Positions 1-7,401 of a DNA stretch of 11,363 nt are shown here, piece by piece. Both the position numbers and the translations under genes were made by a program. The stretch is from the NCBI GenBank assembly GCA_015655035.1, contig JAATFS010000296.1, positions 1 through 11,363 on the forward strand. Reading direction: 5' to 3'. This DNA comes from Lysobacterales bacterium. Its GTDB lineage: Bacteria; Pseudomonadota; Gammaproteobacteria; Xanthomonadales; Xanthomonadaceae. The notes below the pieces were generated by a model. It saw only the letters and a list, made by a program, of their open reading frames with translations. It was not told the DNA's origin and did not search any database. The first letter of the stretch is position 1. The number at the start of each line of letters is the position of its first letter.

Positions 1-786
1 GCCCAGCTCCAGCGACAGTTTCTTCAGCGTCGCCGCCGACTCGCGCGCCAGGTGCTGGCCGACCGGGGTCGAGCCGGTGAAGGTGAGCTTGCGCACGCGT
101 GGATCGGCCAGCCATACGTCCACCACAGCGGCGGCATTGGCGCGCGAGGCGGTGACCAGGTTGAGTACGCCGGCCGGCACGCCGGCCTGCTCGGCCAGCC
201 ACGCCAGCGCCAGCGCGGTCAGTGGCGTGTCTTCGGCCGGCTTGGCTACGACCGTGCAGCCGGCCGCCAACGCCGGAGCGATCTTGCGCGCGATCATTGC
301 GGCCGGGAAGTTCCAGGGGGTGATCGCGGCGACCACGCCAACCGGCTCTTTCAGCACCAACATGCGTCGCCCCGGCGCGGCGGCCGGGATCACGTCGCCG
401 TAGGCGCGCACCGCTTCCTCGGCGAACCATTGCACGTAGCTGGCGGCATAGCCGATCTCGCCACGCCCTTCGGCCAGCGGCTTGCCCTGTTCGCGTGCGA
501 TCAGCCGGCCGAGGTCGTCCTGGTGTTGCAGCAGCAGCGCATGCCAGCGCCACAGGAAGTCGGCGCGCTGGCGCGCCGGCAGCGCACGCCAGGCCGGGAA
601 TGCCGCATGCGCGGCCTCGACTGCGGCGCGGGCATCGGCAGCGGCCGCGTCGGGCACCTGCGCGAAAGCGGTGCCGGTGGCCGGGTCGGTGACGTCGTAG
701 CGAGCGCCAGAGGCGGCCTCGCGCCATTGCCCAGCAAGGTAGTGGCCGCTGCGTTGCAGGTCGGTATCGGAAAGGGTCAGGGGCAT
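1..786 (-). CDS. NAD(P)-dependent succinate-semialdehyde-type aldehyde dehydrogenase, 3' part missing at window edge
   Basis: The 262 visible codons form the N-terminal cofactor-binding half of an aldehyde dehydrogenase (family length about 480). Family landmarks are TPWNFP (residues 156-161), KPAEDTP (182-188, with the cofactor-binding lysine), FTGST (236-240) and the start of LELGG (259-262), whose glutamate is the general base. The nucleophilic cysteine would lie beyond the window edge, so activity cannot be judged. The overall pattern resembles GabD-type enzymes, which oxidise succinate semialdehyde to succinate in the cytoplasm; related semialdehydes are possible substrates. The ATG at 786 gives the usual short leader before the GHYLAGQW motif, and no in-frame start lies upstream. 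No convincing Shine-Dalgarno sequence precedes it, and an out-of-frame ATG sits 10 nt upstream. It is co-directional with the dehydrogenase at 939-2027, from which a repeat-filled 152-bp spacer separates it. The family call is firm; the exact substrate is not. Confidence 0.88.
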   Translation of the reverse strand, partial: MPLTLSDTDLQRSGHYLAGQWREAASGARYDVTDPATGTAFAQVPDAAAADARAAVEAAHAAFPAWRALPARQRADFLWRWHALLLQHQDDLGRLIAREQGKPLAEGRGEIGYAASYVQWFAEEAVRAYGDVIPAAAPGRRMLVLKEPVGVVAAITPWNFPAAMIARKIAPALAAGCTVVAKPAEDTPLTALALAWLAEQAGVPAGVLNLVTASRANAAAVVDVWLADPRVRKLTFTGSTPVGQHLARESAATLKKLSLELG

Positions 787-814
787 GGGAGCGTCATTTG
801 CTGGAGTGTGTATT

Positions 815-932
815 CCCTTCTCCCGGGTGCGGGGGAAGGTGCCGAAGGCGGAGGGAGGCGCCGCAGGCGCCTGGAAGTACCCTCATCCGCCCCTGCGGTG
901 CAGCGTCTCCCGCACGCGGGAGACGGAAGGGG
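815..932. repeat. Xanthomonad-type palindromic intergenic repeat (REP-like cluster)
   Basis: The spacer between the two dehydrogenase genes is almost entirely made of hairpins. These are an imperfect one at 815-839 (CCTTCTCCC against GGGGGAAGG), a perfect 7-bp stem with a GCA loop at 856-872, and a perfect 10-bp stem CGTCTCCCGC/GCGGGAGACG at 904-925. The first and third are diverged copies of the same motif, and the flanking CCCTCATCCGC resembles the arms of a repeat common between xanthomonad genes. None is followed by a T-run on the minus strand, so an intrinsic terminator is unlikely. Such elements can affect mRNA stability of the upstream gene. The family identity is from memory of these genomes; the palindromes themselves are visible. 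Confidence 0.7.
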
Positions 933-938
933 CAAGGC

Positions 939-2027
939 TCAGCATGCCGCTACCCGTACGGCGATGGCCTGCCCGACCTCGGTGGTGGAAGCACTGCCGC
1001 CCAGGTCGCCCGTACGCGGGCCGTCGCGCAGGACCTGCTCGATCGCCTGCACGATGGCGTCGTGCGCGGCGCGGCCCGCACCCTTTCCACCACCGAGGAA
1101 ATCCAGCATCAGCGCGCCCGACCAGATCATCGCGATCGGATTGGCGATGTTGCGGCCGAAGATGTCTGGTGCCGAACCGTGCACCGGCTCGAACAGCGAG
1201 GGAAAGCGGCGCTCGGGATCGAGGTTGGCCGAGGGTGCAAGACCAATCGTGCCGGTGGTCGCCGGGCCCAGGTCGGAAAGAATGTCGCCGAACAGGTTGG
1301 AAGCCACCACCACGTCGAAGCGGTCCGGCTGCAGTACGAAGCGTGCCGACAGGATATCGATGTGCTGCTTGTCCACCGCCACCTGCGGGTAGTCGGCACC
1401 GATGGCGTCGGCGCGGCTGTCCCACCACGGCATGCTGATGGCGATGCCGTTGCTCTTGGTCGCCACGGTCAGGCGCTGGCGCGCGCGTGCGTTGGCCAGC
1501 TCGAAGGCGTACCGGAGCACGCGGTCGGTACCGTGGCGCGAATACACCGATTCCTGGATCACGATTTCGCGCTCGGTACCCTCGAACATGATGCCGCCCA
1601 GTGCGGTGTATTCGCCCTCGGTATTCTCGCGAACGACCAGATAATCGATGTCGCCCGGCTGCCTGCCGGCCAGTGGACACGGCACGCCTTCGAACAGCCG
1701 CACCGGACGCAGATTGACGTACTGATCGAACTCGCGCCGGAACTTCAGCAACGAGCCCCATAGCGAGACGTGGTCGGGTACCGTCGCCGGCCAGCCGACC
1801 GCGCCGAAATACAGCGCGTCCACGCCGGCCAATTGCGCCTTCCAGTCGTCCGGCATCATCTGCCCGTGTGCGGCATGCCAGTCGCAGCTGGCCCAGGGGA
1901 TGTGCAGGCAGTCCAGTTGCAGGCCGAAGCGCGCGGCGGCGGCATCGAGTACGCGCAGGCCCTCGGGCATCACTTCCTGGCCAATGCCGTCGCCGGGGAT
2001 CACTGCGATGCGGTAGCTGTGGGTCAC
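939..2027 (-). CDS. Tartrate/D-malate-type beta-decarboxylating dehydrogenase (isocitrate/isopropylmalate dehydrogenase superfamily)
   Basis: A 362-residue cytoplasmic enzyme of the NAD-dependent decarboxylating hydroxyacid dehydrogenase superfamily, of normal length. Visible motifs are IPGDGIGQE (10-18), the arginine-rich substrate segment LLKFRREFDQYVNLRPVR (93-110), VVRENTEGEY (131-140), the catalytic lysine in TKSNGI (K191), NLFGDILSD with metal-ligand aspartates D248 and D252, and EPVHGSAPDI (280-289). An aspartate after SAP is typical of NAD rather than NADP use. The FDQYVNLRPVR form and overall similarity fit the tartrate dehydrogenase/D-malate dehydrogenase (TtuC/DmlA) branch, which converts D-malate to pyruvate and CO2 or oxidises tartrate. 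The start is GTG at 2027, with AGGA 8 nt upstream (2036-2039). It overlaps the TGA of the upstream ATPase gene by 4 nt (GTGA), indicating translational coupling. Longer N-terminal readings would lie inside the ATPase gene. Paralogues in this family differ in substrate, so no symbol is assigned. Confidence 0.9.
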   Translation of the reverse strand: MTHSYRIAVIPGDGIGQEVMPEGLRVLDAAAARFGLQLDCLHIPWASCDWHAAHGQMMPDDWKAQLAGVDALYFGAVGWPATVPDHVSLWGSLLKFRREFDQYVNLRPVRLFEGVPCPLAGRQPGDIDYLVVRENTEGEYTALGGIMFEGTEREIVIQESVYSRHGTDRVLRYAFELANARARQRLTVATKSNGIAISMPWWDSRADAIGADYPQVAVDKQHIDILSARFVLQPDRFDVVVASNLFGDILSDLGPATTGTIGLAPSANLDPERRFPSLFEPVHGSAPDIFGRNIANPIAMIWSGALMLDFLGGGKGAGRAAHDAIVQAIEQVLRDGPRTGDLGGSASTTEVGQAIAVRVAAC

Positions 2028-3688
2028 GTGGTCATTCCTGTAGCGGAGGCCGGCGAAGAAACCGGCGCCATGGGATGGATTTCGTCGAGCCAGCCGCAGC
2101 GCAGTTCGGGTACCGAGCGCGCCAGTTGCTCGTAGTAGGGATGGTGCGGGCCATGATCGTAGTCGGCGCGCTCGACCCGGGTCAGTACCCGGCCGTGGCG
2201 CATCACCACGATGGCATCGCAGACCGCGCGCACGGCATGCAGGTCGTGGCTGATGAACAGGCACGAGATGCCCAGTTCGCGGCGCAGCTCGGCAATCAGC
2301 TCCAGCACCGCCGTGGCGACCACCGGATCGAGCGCGGAGGTAACCTCGTCACACAACAGCAGTTCGGGGTCGGCGGCCAGCGCGCGCGCCAGATTGACTC
2401 GCTGTTTTTGCCCGCCGGACAGTCCGCCGGGCAGTCGCCCGGCCAAGGCCGCCGGCAGTTTCACCAGGTCCAGCAGCTCGGCGCTGCGCTTGCGCAATGC
2501 CGGACCGCGCAGCCCATGGAAGAAGCGCAGCGGACGTTGCAGTATCTGCTCGATGGTGTGCGCCGGATTCAGCGCGGTGTCGGCCATCTGGAACACGATC
2601 TGGATCTGCCGCATCGCCTCGCGCCGACGCTCGCGCAGCGAATGCGCCAGGTAGCGGCCGTTGAACAGCACTTCGCCCTGGCACGGCTGCACCAATCCGG
2701 CGATCACCCGCGCCAGCGTGCTCTTCCCCGAACCGGACTCACCGATCACACCGATCGCCTGGCCGCGATCCAGACGCAAGCCGATGTCGTGCAGGATCAG
2801 CTTCTCCGGTCGCCCCGCCGCATCGACGCGGCCGTAGCCGGCGGCGATGTCGCGCACTTCCAGCAGTAGTTGTCCCGGCCCGACCTGCGGCGCCTGCAAT
2901 GCCTGATGCGGTACTGCGGCGGCCAGCAGTTCGCGGGTATAGGCGTGGGCCGGGGCGTCGAGCAGGTGCTGGGTCGGCGCCAGTTCCTGGCAGCGCCCGT
3001 GGCGCAGCACCAGGACCTGGTCGGCCATCTGCGCCACCACCGCCAGATCGTGCGAGACGTAGACGGCGGTGGCATTGCGCTCGCGCACTACACGCCGGAA
3101 CGCGGCCAGTACCTCGATCTGGGTGGTGACATCGAGCGCGGTGGTGGGCTCATCCAGGATCACCAGCTCCGGCTCGGTGATCAGCGCCATTGCCGCCATC
3201 ACCCGTTGCAGCTGGCCACCGGAAACCTGGTGCGGATAGCGCCGGCCAAGCGTTTCCGGGTCCGGCAGCGCCAACTCGCGGAACAGCTCGACCGCCCGTT
3301 CGCGCGCCTGCGCACGCGGCATCGACCGATGGATCAGCACCGGCTCGATCACCTGATCCATCAGCGTACGCGACGGATCGAACGATGCCGCCGCACTCTG
3401 CGCGATATAGGCCACACGCCGGCCACGCAACGCACGTTGCTGCAACGGCGACATCGCCAGTACCTCATCCTCGCCCAACCGCACACTGCCGCCGGCGATA
3501 CGGCAGCCCGCGCGCGCATGCCCCATCAACGCCAGCGCGGTCGTGGTCTTGCCCGAACCGGACTCACCGATCAGCGCCAACACCTGACCCGCCGGCACAT
3601 CGAAACTCAACGCATCGACGATGGTCTGCTCCCCCTGCGGCCCGTCGGCGACGATGCGCAGGTCACGAACCGCTACCGCTGCGCCCAT
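2024..3688 (-). CDS. Fused two-domain ABC transporter ATPase, dipeptide/oligopeptide/nickel (Dpp/Opp) class
   Basis: A 554-residue cytoplasmic protein with two complete nucleotide-binding domains, corresponding to a DppD-DppF fusion like that in YejF and GsiA. Domain 1 has Walker A GESGSGKT (41-48), signature VSGGQ (155-159), Walker B LVILDE (175-180) and switch histidine H213. Domain 2 has GESGSGKS (316-323), LSGGQ (423-427), LLLCDE (443-448) and H481. Both sites look catalytically intact. Each domain is followed by an Opp/Dpp-type C-terminal segment (AHAYTRELLAA near 247; HHPYYEQLARSVP near 515). It would power import through the two permeases encoded upstream. The ATG at 3688 is preceded by AGGAG (3697-3701) at 8-nt spacing. 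Unlike the tightly packed upstream transporter genes, it follows a 247-bp structured spacer, and its stop overlaps the next gene's GTG start. The class is certain; the substrate is not deducible. Confidence 0.95.
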   Translation of the reverse strand: MGAAVAVRDLRIVADGPQGEQTIVDALSFDVPAGQVLALIGESGSGKTTTALALMGHARAGCRIAGGSVRLGEDEVLAMSPLQQRALRGRRVAYIAQSAAASFDPSRTLMDQVIEPVLIHRSMPRAQARERAVELFRELALPDPETLGRRYPHQVSGGQLQRVMAAMALITEPELVILDEPTTALDVTTQIEVLAAFRRVVRERNATAVYVSHDLAVVAQMADQVLVLRHGRCQELAPTQHLLDAPAHAYTRELLAAAVPHQALQAPQVGPGQLLLEVRDIAAGYGRVDAAGRPEKLILHDIGLRLDRGQAIGVIGESGSGKSTLARVIAGLVQPCQGEVLFNGRYLAHSLRERRREAMRQIQIVFQMADTALNPAHTIEQILQRPLRFFHGLRGPALRKRSAELLDLVKLPAALAGRLPGGLSGGQKQRVNLARALAADPELLLCDEVTSALDPVVATAVLELIAELRRELGISCLFISHDLHAVRAVCDAIVVMRHGRVLTRVERADYDHGPHHPYYEQLARSVPELRCGWLDEIHPMAPVSSPASATGMTT

Positions 3689-3696
3689 GGCGATGG

Positions 3697-3701
3697 CTCC
3701 T
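3697..3701 (-). promoter_or_regulatory. Ribosome binding site of the fused ATPase gene
   Basis: AGGAG on the minus strand, 8 nt before the ATG at 3688. It gives the ATPase gene its own strong translation start after the long spacer, so expression need not depend on coupling to the upstream permease gene. Confidence 0.75.
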
Positions 3702-3745
3702 GGAGAGAGGGGTCATGGAAAGTGGCAGGGACTGAAACCCCTCGC

Positions 3746-3770
3746 AAAAAAAACAGCAATGTGCGCTGTT
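3746..3770 (-). terminator. Candidate intrinsic terminator/attenuator inside the transporter operon
   Basis: On the minus strand, a 6-bp stem AACAGC/GCTGTT with a 7-nt loop runs directly into eight T residues (3746-3753). The stem is short and only half G-C, so termination would probably be partial. It lies after the DppC-like permease stop (3936) and 58 nt before the ATPase start. It could therefore lower ATPase and dehydrogenase transcript relative to binding protein and permeases. It could also be a by-product of the adjacent repeat. Confidence 0.5.
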
Positions 3771-3786
3771 GCCGTTGGCTTTTGAC

Positions 3787-3888
3787 TTGCCGGGCCCCCT
3801 TCCGCAACGGCGGAGCGGGCGGGTAAAACCCCGCAGGGGCAAACCCCTTGCCCTTGCCGTTGCCCGCAACACCAAACACACCCGGCAA
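3787..3888. repeat. Nested inverted-repeat element in the permease-ATPase spacer
   Basis: Two nested perfect 8-bp inverted repeats are visible: an outer pair TTGCCGGG (3787-3794) with CCCGGCAA (3881-3888), and an inner pair GCAACGGC (3804-3811) with GCCGTTGC (3856-3863). Between the inner arms are tight CCCC/GGGG hairpins around 3829-3847. The whole 102-bp segment could fold into one branched stem. No open frame with coding character spans it. It resembles the repetitive structured spacers of xanthomonad genomes, but I cannot name a family. Confidence 0.6.
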
Positions 3889-3935
3889 ATTCGCACCCCG
3901 GCCCACACCGCTCCTGCACAAAAGGGAAACAGCGC

Positions 3936-4787
3936 TCACCGCCGCACCCCCTGCCGCCCCGACAACCGATCGATCAACACATTCACCGACACCGTCAAGC
4001 TCGCGATCGCCAGCGCCGGCGCCAGCACCGCCACCCCGCCGTCGGCCAACACCCCGAGATTGTCCCGCACCAGCGTGCCCCAATCCGCCGCCGGCGGCTG
4101 CACACCCAACCCCAGGAAACTCATGCTCGCCAACAACAACACCACATAGACGAAGCGCAACCCCACGTCGACCAGGATCGGACCCAGAATATTGGGCAGG
4201 ATCTCCCGCCCCATCAGATAACCGAACCCTTCGCCGCGAGTGCGCGCCACCGCCACGTAATCCATCGCCGCCACGTTGACCGCCAGCGCGCGCGCGATGC
4301 GATACGCCCCGGGCACATAGATGATCGCAGCCGTCAGCACCAACAAAGGCAGCGAAGAGCCGAACGCGGCCACCATGATCAGCGCGAACAACTTGCTCGG
4401 GATCGAAGTCAGCGTATCCAGCCCACGGCTGAGCAACAGATCCACCCAGCGCCCGGCCGCAGCCGCCAACAGCGCCAGCGTCGTGCCCAACGTACACGCC
4501 AGCAACGTCGCCGCTAGCGCCAGCCCAAGCGTGTAGCGCGCGCCCAGCACCAGCATCGCCAGCATGTCGCGCCCCAGGTAATCGGTGCCCAGCCAGTGCG
4601 CCGGCCCGATCGGCGCGAACACCGACCCGGCGCCGATCTCCGCCGCGCCCGGCGCCACCCAACGCGTGCCGAACAACGCCGCCGCCGTCCAGCCCAGCAA
4701 CAACAGCGCAGCAATGGCGCCGCCAAGACCCAGCCGACCCAGCCGTGGACGCGGCCGGGCAACGACGGTTGCGCTGTTCGCGCTCAT
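3936..4787 (-). CDS. ABC transporter permease, DppC/OppC-like
   Basis: A 283-residue inner-membrane permease of the dipeptide/oligopeptide/nickel class. After a short cytoplasmic N-terminus comes a first membrane segment (about 19-40). The periplasmic motif HWLGTDYLGRD (64-74) that marks DppC-type subunits follows, then about five more hydrophobic stretches. The EAA coupling loop that contacts the ATPase is at 176-199 (DYVAVARTRGEGFGYLMG, then REILPN), and SFLGLGVQPPAADWG (223-237) is a family hallmark. Length is normal. It is the second permease of the pair: the ATG at 4787 lies 10 nt after the stop of the DppB-like gene, with AGGAGG (4793-4798) overlapping that stop at 5-nt spacing. The transported ligand cannot be inferred from the permease alone. 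Confidence 0.95.
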   Translation of the reverse strand: MSANSATVVARPRPRLGRLGLGGAIAALLLLGWTAAALFGTRWVAPGAAEIGAGSVFAPIGPAHWLGTDYLGRDMLAMLVLGARYTLGLALAATLLACTLGTTLALLAAAAGRWVDLLLSRGLDTLTSIPSKLFALIMVAAFGSSLPLLVLTAAIIYVPGAYRIARALAVNVAAMDYVAVARTRGEGFGYLMGREILPNILGPILVDVGLRFVYVVLLLASMSFLGLGVQPPAADWGTLVRDNLGVLADGGVAVLAPALAIASLTVSVNVLIDRLSGRQGVRR

Positions 4788-4797
4788 CCGGGCCTCC

Positions 4798-5757
4798 TCA
4801 TCGCGGCTGCCGCAAACGTGGGTTGGCGAGACTGCCGAGCAGGTCGGCCAGCGTCACCAAGGCCAGATAGCCGGCGCAGAAGATCATCGTGCAGGTCTGC
4901 ACCAGCGGCATGTCGCGCTGGATCACCCCATCGACCATCAACTTGGACACGCCGGGATAGTTGAAGATGGTTTCCACCACGATCACCCCGCCCAGCAGAT
5001 AGGACATGCTCAGCGCGACCGCATTGGCGATCGGCCCGACCGCGTTGGGCAGCGCGTGTCCCAGCACCACCCGCGCCAGCCCGGCGCCCTTGAGCCGTAC
5101 CATCTCGATGTACGGCGCGTCGAGCTGGTCGACCAGGGCCGCGCGGCTCATCCGCAGCATTTGCGCGCCGGTCACGCAGCACAGCGTCAGCACCGGCATC
5201 GCGAAGGTACGCAGCATCTGCCCGGCCGACTCGATGTCGCTGGCGTAGGACAGCGCCGGCAGCCAGCGCAGCTGCACCGCGAACAGCAGCACCGCCAGCG
5301 TGGCGACCAGGAATTCGGGCACCGAGACCACCGCCACTGCGCCAAGCGAAATCACCCGGTCGATCCAGCGCCCGCGCCGCACCGCCGCCACGATTGCCAG
5401 CAGCAACGCCACCGGGATCGCGAACACGGCGGTGATCGCCGCCAGCAGCAAGGTGTTGGGCAGGCGTGCGCCGATCAGCTCGCGCACGCTGGCGTCGCTG
5501 ACCATCGAGCGGCCTGGATCGCCACGCAGCATGCCGCCCAGCCAGTCCAGGTAACGCAGCGGCGCCGCCCGATCCAGTCCCATCTGCCGGCGCAGCTCGG
5601 CCACCGCCTCGGGCGTGGCCTCCTGGCCCAGCTTCTCCTGCGCGGCATCGCCGGGCAGCACCGCCGTGATCGCGAACACGATCGCCGAGACCAGCAGCAG
5701 CGACAGCAGCCCCATCGCCAGGCGGGCAGCCAGCAACCTGAGCAGCGCGCGCCACAT
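4798..5757 (-). CDS. ABC transporter permease, DppB/OppB-like
   Basis: A 319-residue inner-membrane permease. The N-terminus is a membrane segment (about 12-33) followed by LPGDAA (34-39), typical of DppB-type subunits, then a periplasmic region and about five further membrane segments. The EAA coupling loop lies at 215-238 (PYIEMVRLKGAGLARVVLG, then HALPN), followed by GGVIVVETIFNYPGV (256-270) and the RDMPLVQ stretch (281-287) seen across the family. Length is normal. The ATG at 5757 is only 2 nt beyond the binding-protein TGA, with GGAG a little upstream, so translation is probably coupled. It would pair with the DppC-like subunit to form the pore. Confidence 0.95.
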   Translation of the reverse strand: MWRALLRLLAARLAMGLLSLLLVSAIVFAITAVLPGDAAQEKLGQEATPEAVAELRRQMGLDRAAPLRYLDWLGGMLRGDPGRSMVSDASVRELIGARLPNTLLLAAITAVFAIPVALLLAIVAAVRRGRWIDRVISLGAVAVVSVPEFLVATLAVLLFAVQLRWLPALSYASDIESAGQMLRTFAMPVLTLCCVTGAQMLRMSRAALVDQLDAPYIEMVRLKGAGLARVVLGHALPNAVGPIANAVALSMSYLLGGVIVVETIFNYPGVSKLMVDGVIQRDMPLVQTCTMIFCAGYLALVTLADLLGSLANPRLRQPR

Positions 5758-5759
5758 GC

Positions 5760-7382
5760 TCAGCGCTGCTCCAGCCAGACGTTCTCGGCGAAGGCATAAC
5801 CCATCAGGCCGCCCAGCGGGTTCGGCAAGAGCCCCTTCAAGCGCGAGGTATGCGCATCCAGGCTGGACAGGAACAACGGGATCGCTACCCCGCCCTGCGC
5901 GTGGATCATGCTCTGCATGTCGGCATACAGGCGTTTGCGGCGCTCGAAATCAAGTTCCGACCGCGCGGCCAGCAGCAACTGGTCGAACTGCGCGCTCTTC
6001 CAATGTGCGTCGTTCCACGGCGCGTCGGACTGGAAAAACTGGCTGAGCACGGTATCGGCGTTGGGACGCTGGTTGACGTTGCCGAAGCCGATCGCGCTCT
6101 TGCCCCAATGGTTGGACCAATAACCGTCGGCCGGCATCCGCCGCACCTCCAGGTTCATGCCGATCCGGCGCGCGGCCTGTTGCAGGGTCAGCGCCATTTC
6201 CACCGAGTAGGTGGCCGCGGGCGAGGCGACCAGCGGGATCGGACTGCGCCCCAGGCCGCTGCGCAAAAAGTGGTGGCGAGCGCGCTCGGGATCGTGCTCG
6301 CGCTGCGGCAACCCGGAGAACCAGAAGCGGTTCTGGGGATCGATCGGCTGGTCGTTGCCGATCACTCCCTGGCCGAGCGCGATCGAGTCGAGCATCTGCC
6401 GGCGGTCGATCAGGTACTTCATCGCCAGCACCAGGTTGGGGTTGCGGCCCGGCTCCATGTCCTGGCGCATCGCCAGGTGGGTGTACTGGCCGGACGGAGT
6501 CGCAAACACCTCATAGCCGGATCGGGCCCGCACCCGCGCCGCCGAGCGCGGATCGATCGCCGCGACCAGGTCCAGATCGCCGGACAACAGCGCGTTGACC
6601 CGCGCGTTTTCGTCGCCCAGCCCGGAGAACTCGATCTCGTCCAGGTAGGGTTTGCCCGGCTTCCAGTAGCGCTCGTTGCGCACCACGATCGAACGCAGTC
6701 CGCGCTTGAATTCCATCAACCGGTACGGACCGGTGCCGATGCCACGGGAAAAGTCGCGGGTGCCAGCCGGGACGATGTGGAAGTGGAAGGTACCCAGCAG
6801 TACCGGCAGGTCCGCGTTGGGGCGATGCAGGCGCACCGTGACCTCGTCCGGTGCGGTCGCGCGCACGCTCTGGATCTGGTCGGCCAGCACCTTGGCCTTG
6901 GATATCGTGGCCGGGTCCTTGTGCCGCAGCAGCGAGAACACCACGTCCTGCGGCCGTAGCGGACGGCCGTCGTGGAACACCACGCCATGGCGCAGCGTGA
7001 ACACCCAGGTCAGGGCATCGTCGCTGTCGAAGCGCTCGGCCAGCGCCGGCTGTGGATTCAGCCGGCCATCCAGCGCGGTCAGGCCGTTGTAGAGCATGCA
7101 GCCGCGCGCGTAATCGGTCTGGTTGGATTGCCTGGCCGGATCCAGGGTGTCGGCGATCGAGGCGCTGGCGCTGGCCACGCGCAAGCGGCCGCCACGGCGC
7201 GGGGTGGCCGCGTGGGCCGACCCGGCCAGCGCCAGCACGCTGCCGGACAGTGCCGCGCCCATGCCCAGCCCGGCCAGCAGCCGCAGCACATCGCGGCGGG
7301 TCGCGCCGCCCGCCAGTGCGTCGAGCACGCGTGCGCCGTCGTGGCCGGCGAGCGTATACAGGCGGCGGTGCGAATCGCTCAT
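5760..7382 (-). CDS. Periplasmic solute-binding protein of Dpp/Opp ABC transporter (family 5), probable Tat substrate
   Basis: A 540-residue extracytoplasmic binding protein of the SBP_bac_5 family. The N-terminus carries twin arginines in TRRDVLR (28-34), a hydrophobic stretch to about 54 and an AHA/A cleavage site near 58. The pattern suggests Tat rather than Sec export, although position 4 after the arginines is valine and not phenylalanine. Family signatures are FHDGRPLRPQDVVFSL (136-151) and GTGPYRLMEFKRG (216-228). No lipobox cysteine is visible, so it should be soluble in the periplasm. It is the ligand-recognition subunit for the downstream permeases and ATPase. Family 5 proteins bind peptides, nickel, opines, metallophores and other compounds, so the ligand stays open. 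The start at 7382 is 19 nt after the acyltransferase gene, with only a weak GGGA upstream. The ATG is supported by the complete signal peptide it generates. Confidence 0.93.
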   Translation of the reverse strand: MSDSHRRLYTLAGHDGARVLDALAGGATRRDVLRLLAGLGMGAALSGSVLALAGSAHAATPRRGGRLRVASASASIADTLDPARQSNQTDYARGCMLYNGLTALDGRLNPQPALAERFDSDDALTWVFTLRHGVVFHDGRPLRPQDVVFSLLRHKDPATISKAKVLADQIQSVRATAPDEVTVRLHRPNADLPVLLGTFHFHIVPAGTRDFSRGIGTGPYRLMEFKRGLRSIVVRNERYWKPGKPYLDEIEFSGLGDENARVNALLSGDLDLVAAIDPRSAARVRARSGYEVFATPSGQYTHLAMRQDMEPGRNPNLVLAMKYLIDRRQMLDSIALGQGVIGNDQPIDPQNRFWFSGLPQREHDPERARHHFLRSGLGRSPIPLVASPAATYSVEMALTLQQAARRIGMNLEVRRMPADGYWSNHWGKSAIGFGNVNQRPNADTVLSQFFQSDAPWNDAHWKSAQFDQLLLAARSELDFERRKRLYADMQSMIHAQGGVAIPLFLSSLDAHTSRLKGLLPNPLGGLMGYAFAENVWLEQR

Positions 7383-7401
7383 GCGCGGCGTCCCGAGCGC
7401 A

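Noticed and set aside
904..925. 10-bp hairpin as an intrinsic terminator of the dehydrogenase gene
   Set aside because: No T-run follows on the minus strand; it fits better as part of the repeat cluster.
52..1392. Plus-strand open frame of 446 codons
   Set aside because: It runs antisense to both dehydrogenase genes. The translation is rich in Arg/Gly/Ala without family motifs, whereas the minus strand gives clear domains. This is a high-GC shadow.
2028..2264. N-terminal extension of the tartrate/malate-type dehydrogenase
   Set aside because: It overlaps the ATPase gene by 79 codons; the GTG at 2027 gives the canonical family N-terminus just before IPGDGIG.
4585..5799. Plus-strand open frame of 404 codons
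   Set aside because: It is antisense to both permease genes. The product is rich in Gln, His and Arg, as expected from the complement of hydrophobic membrane codons.
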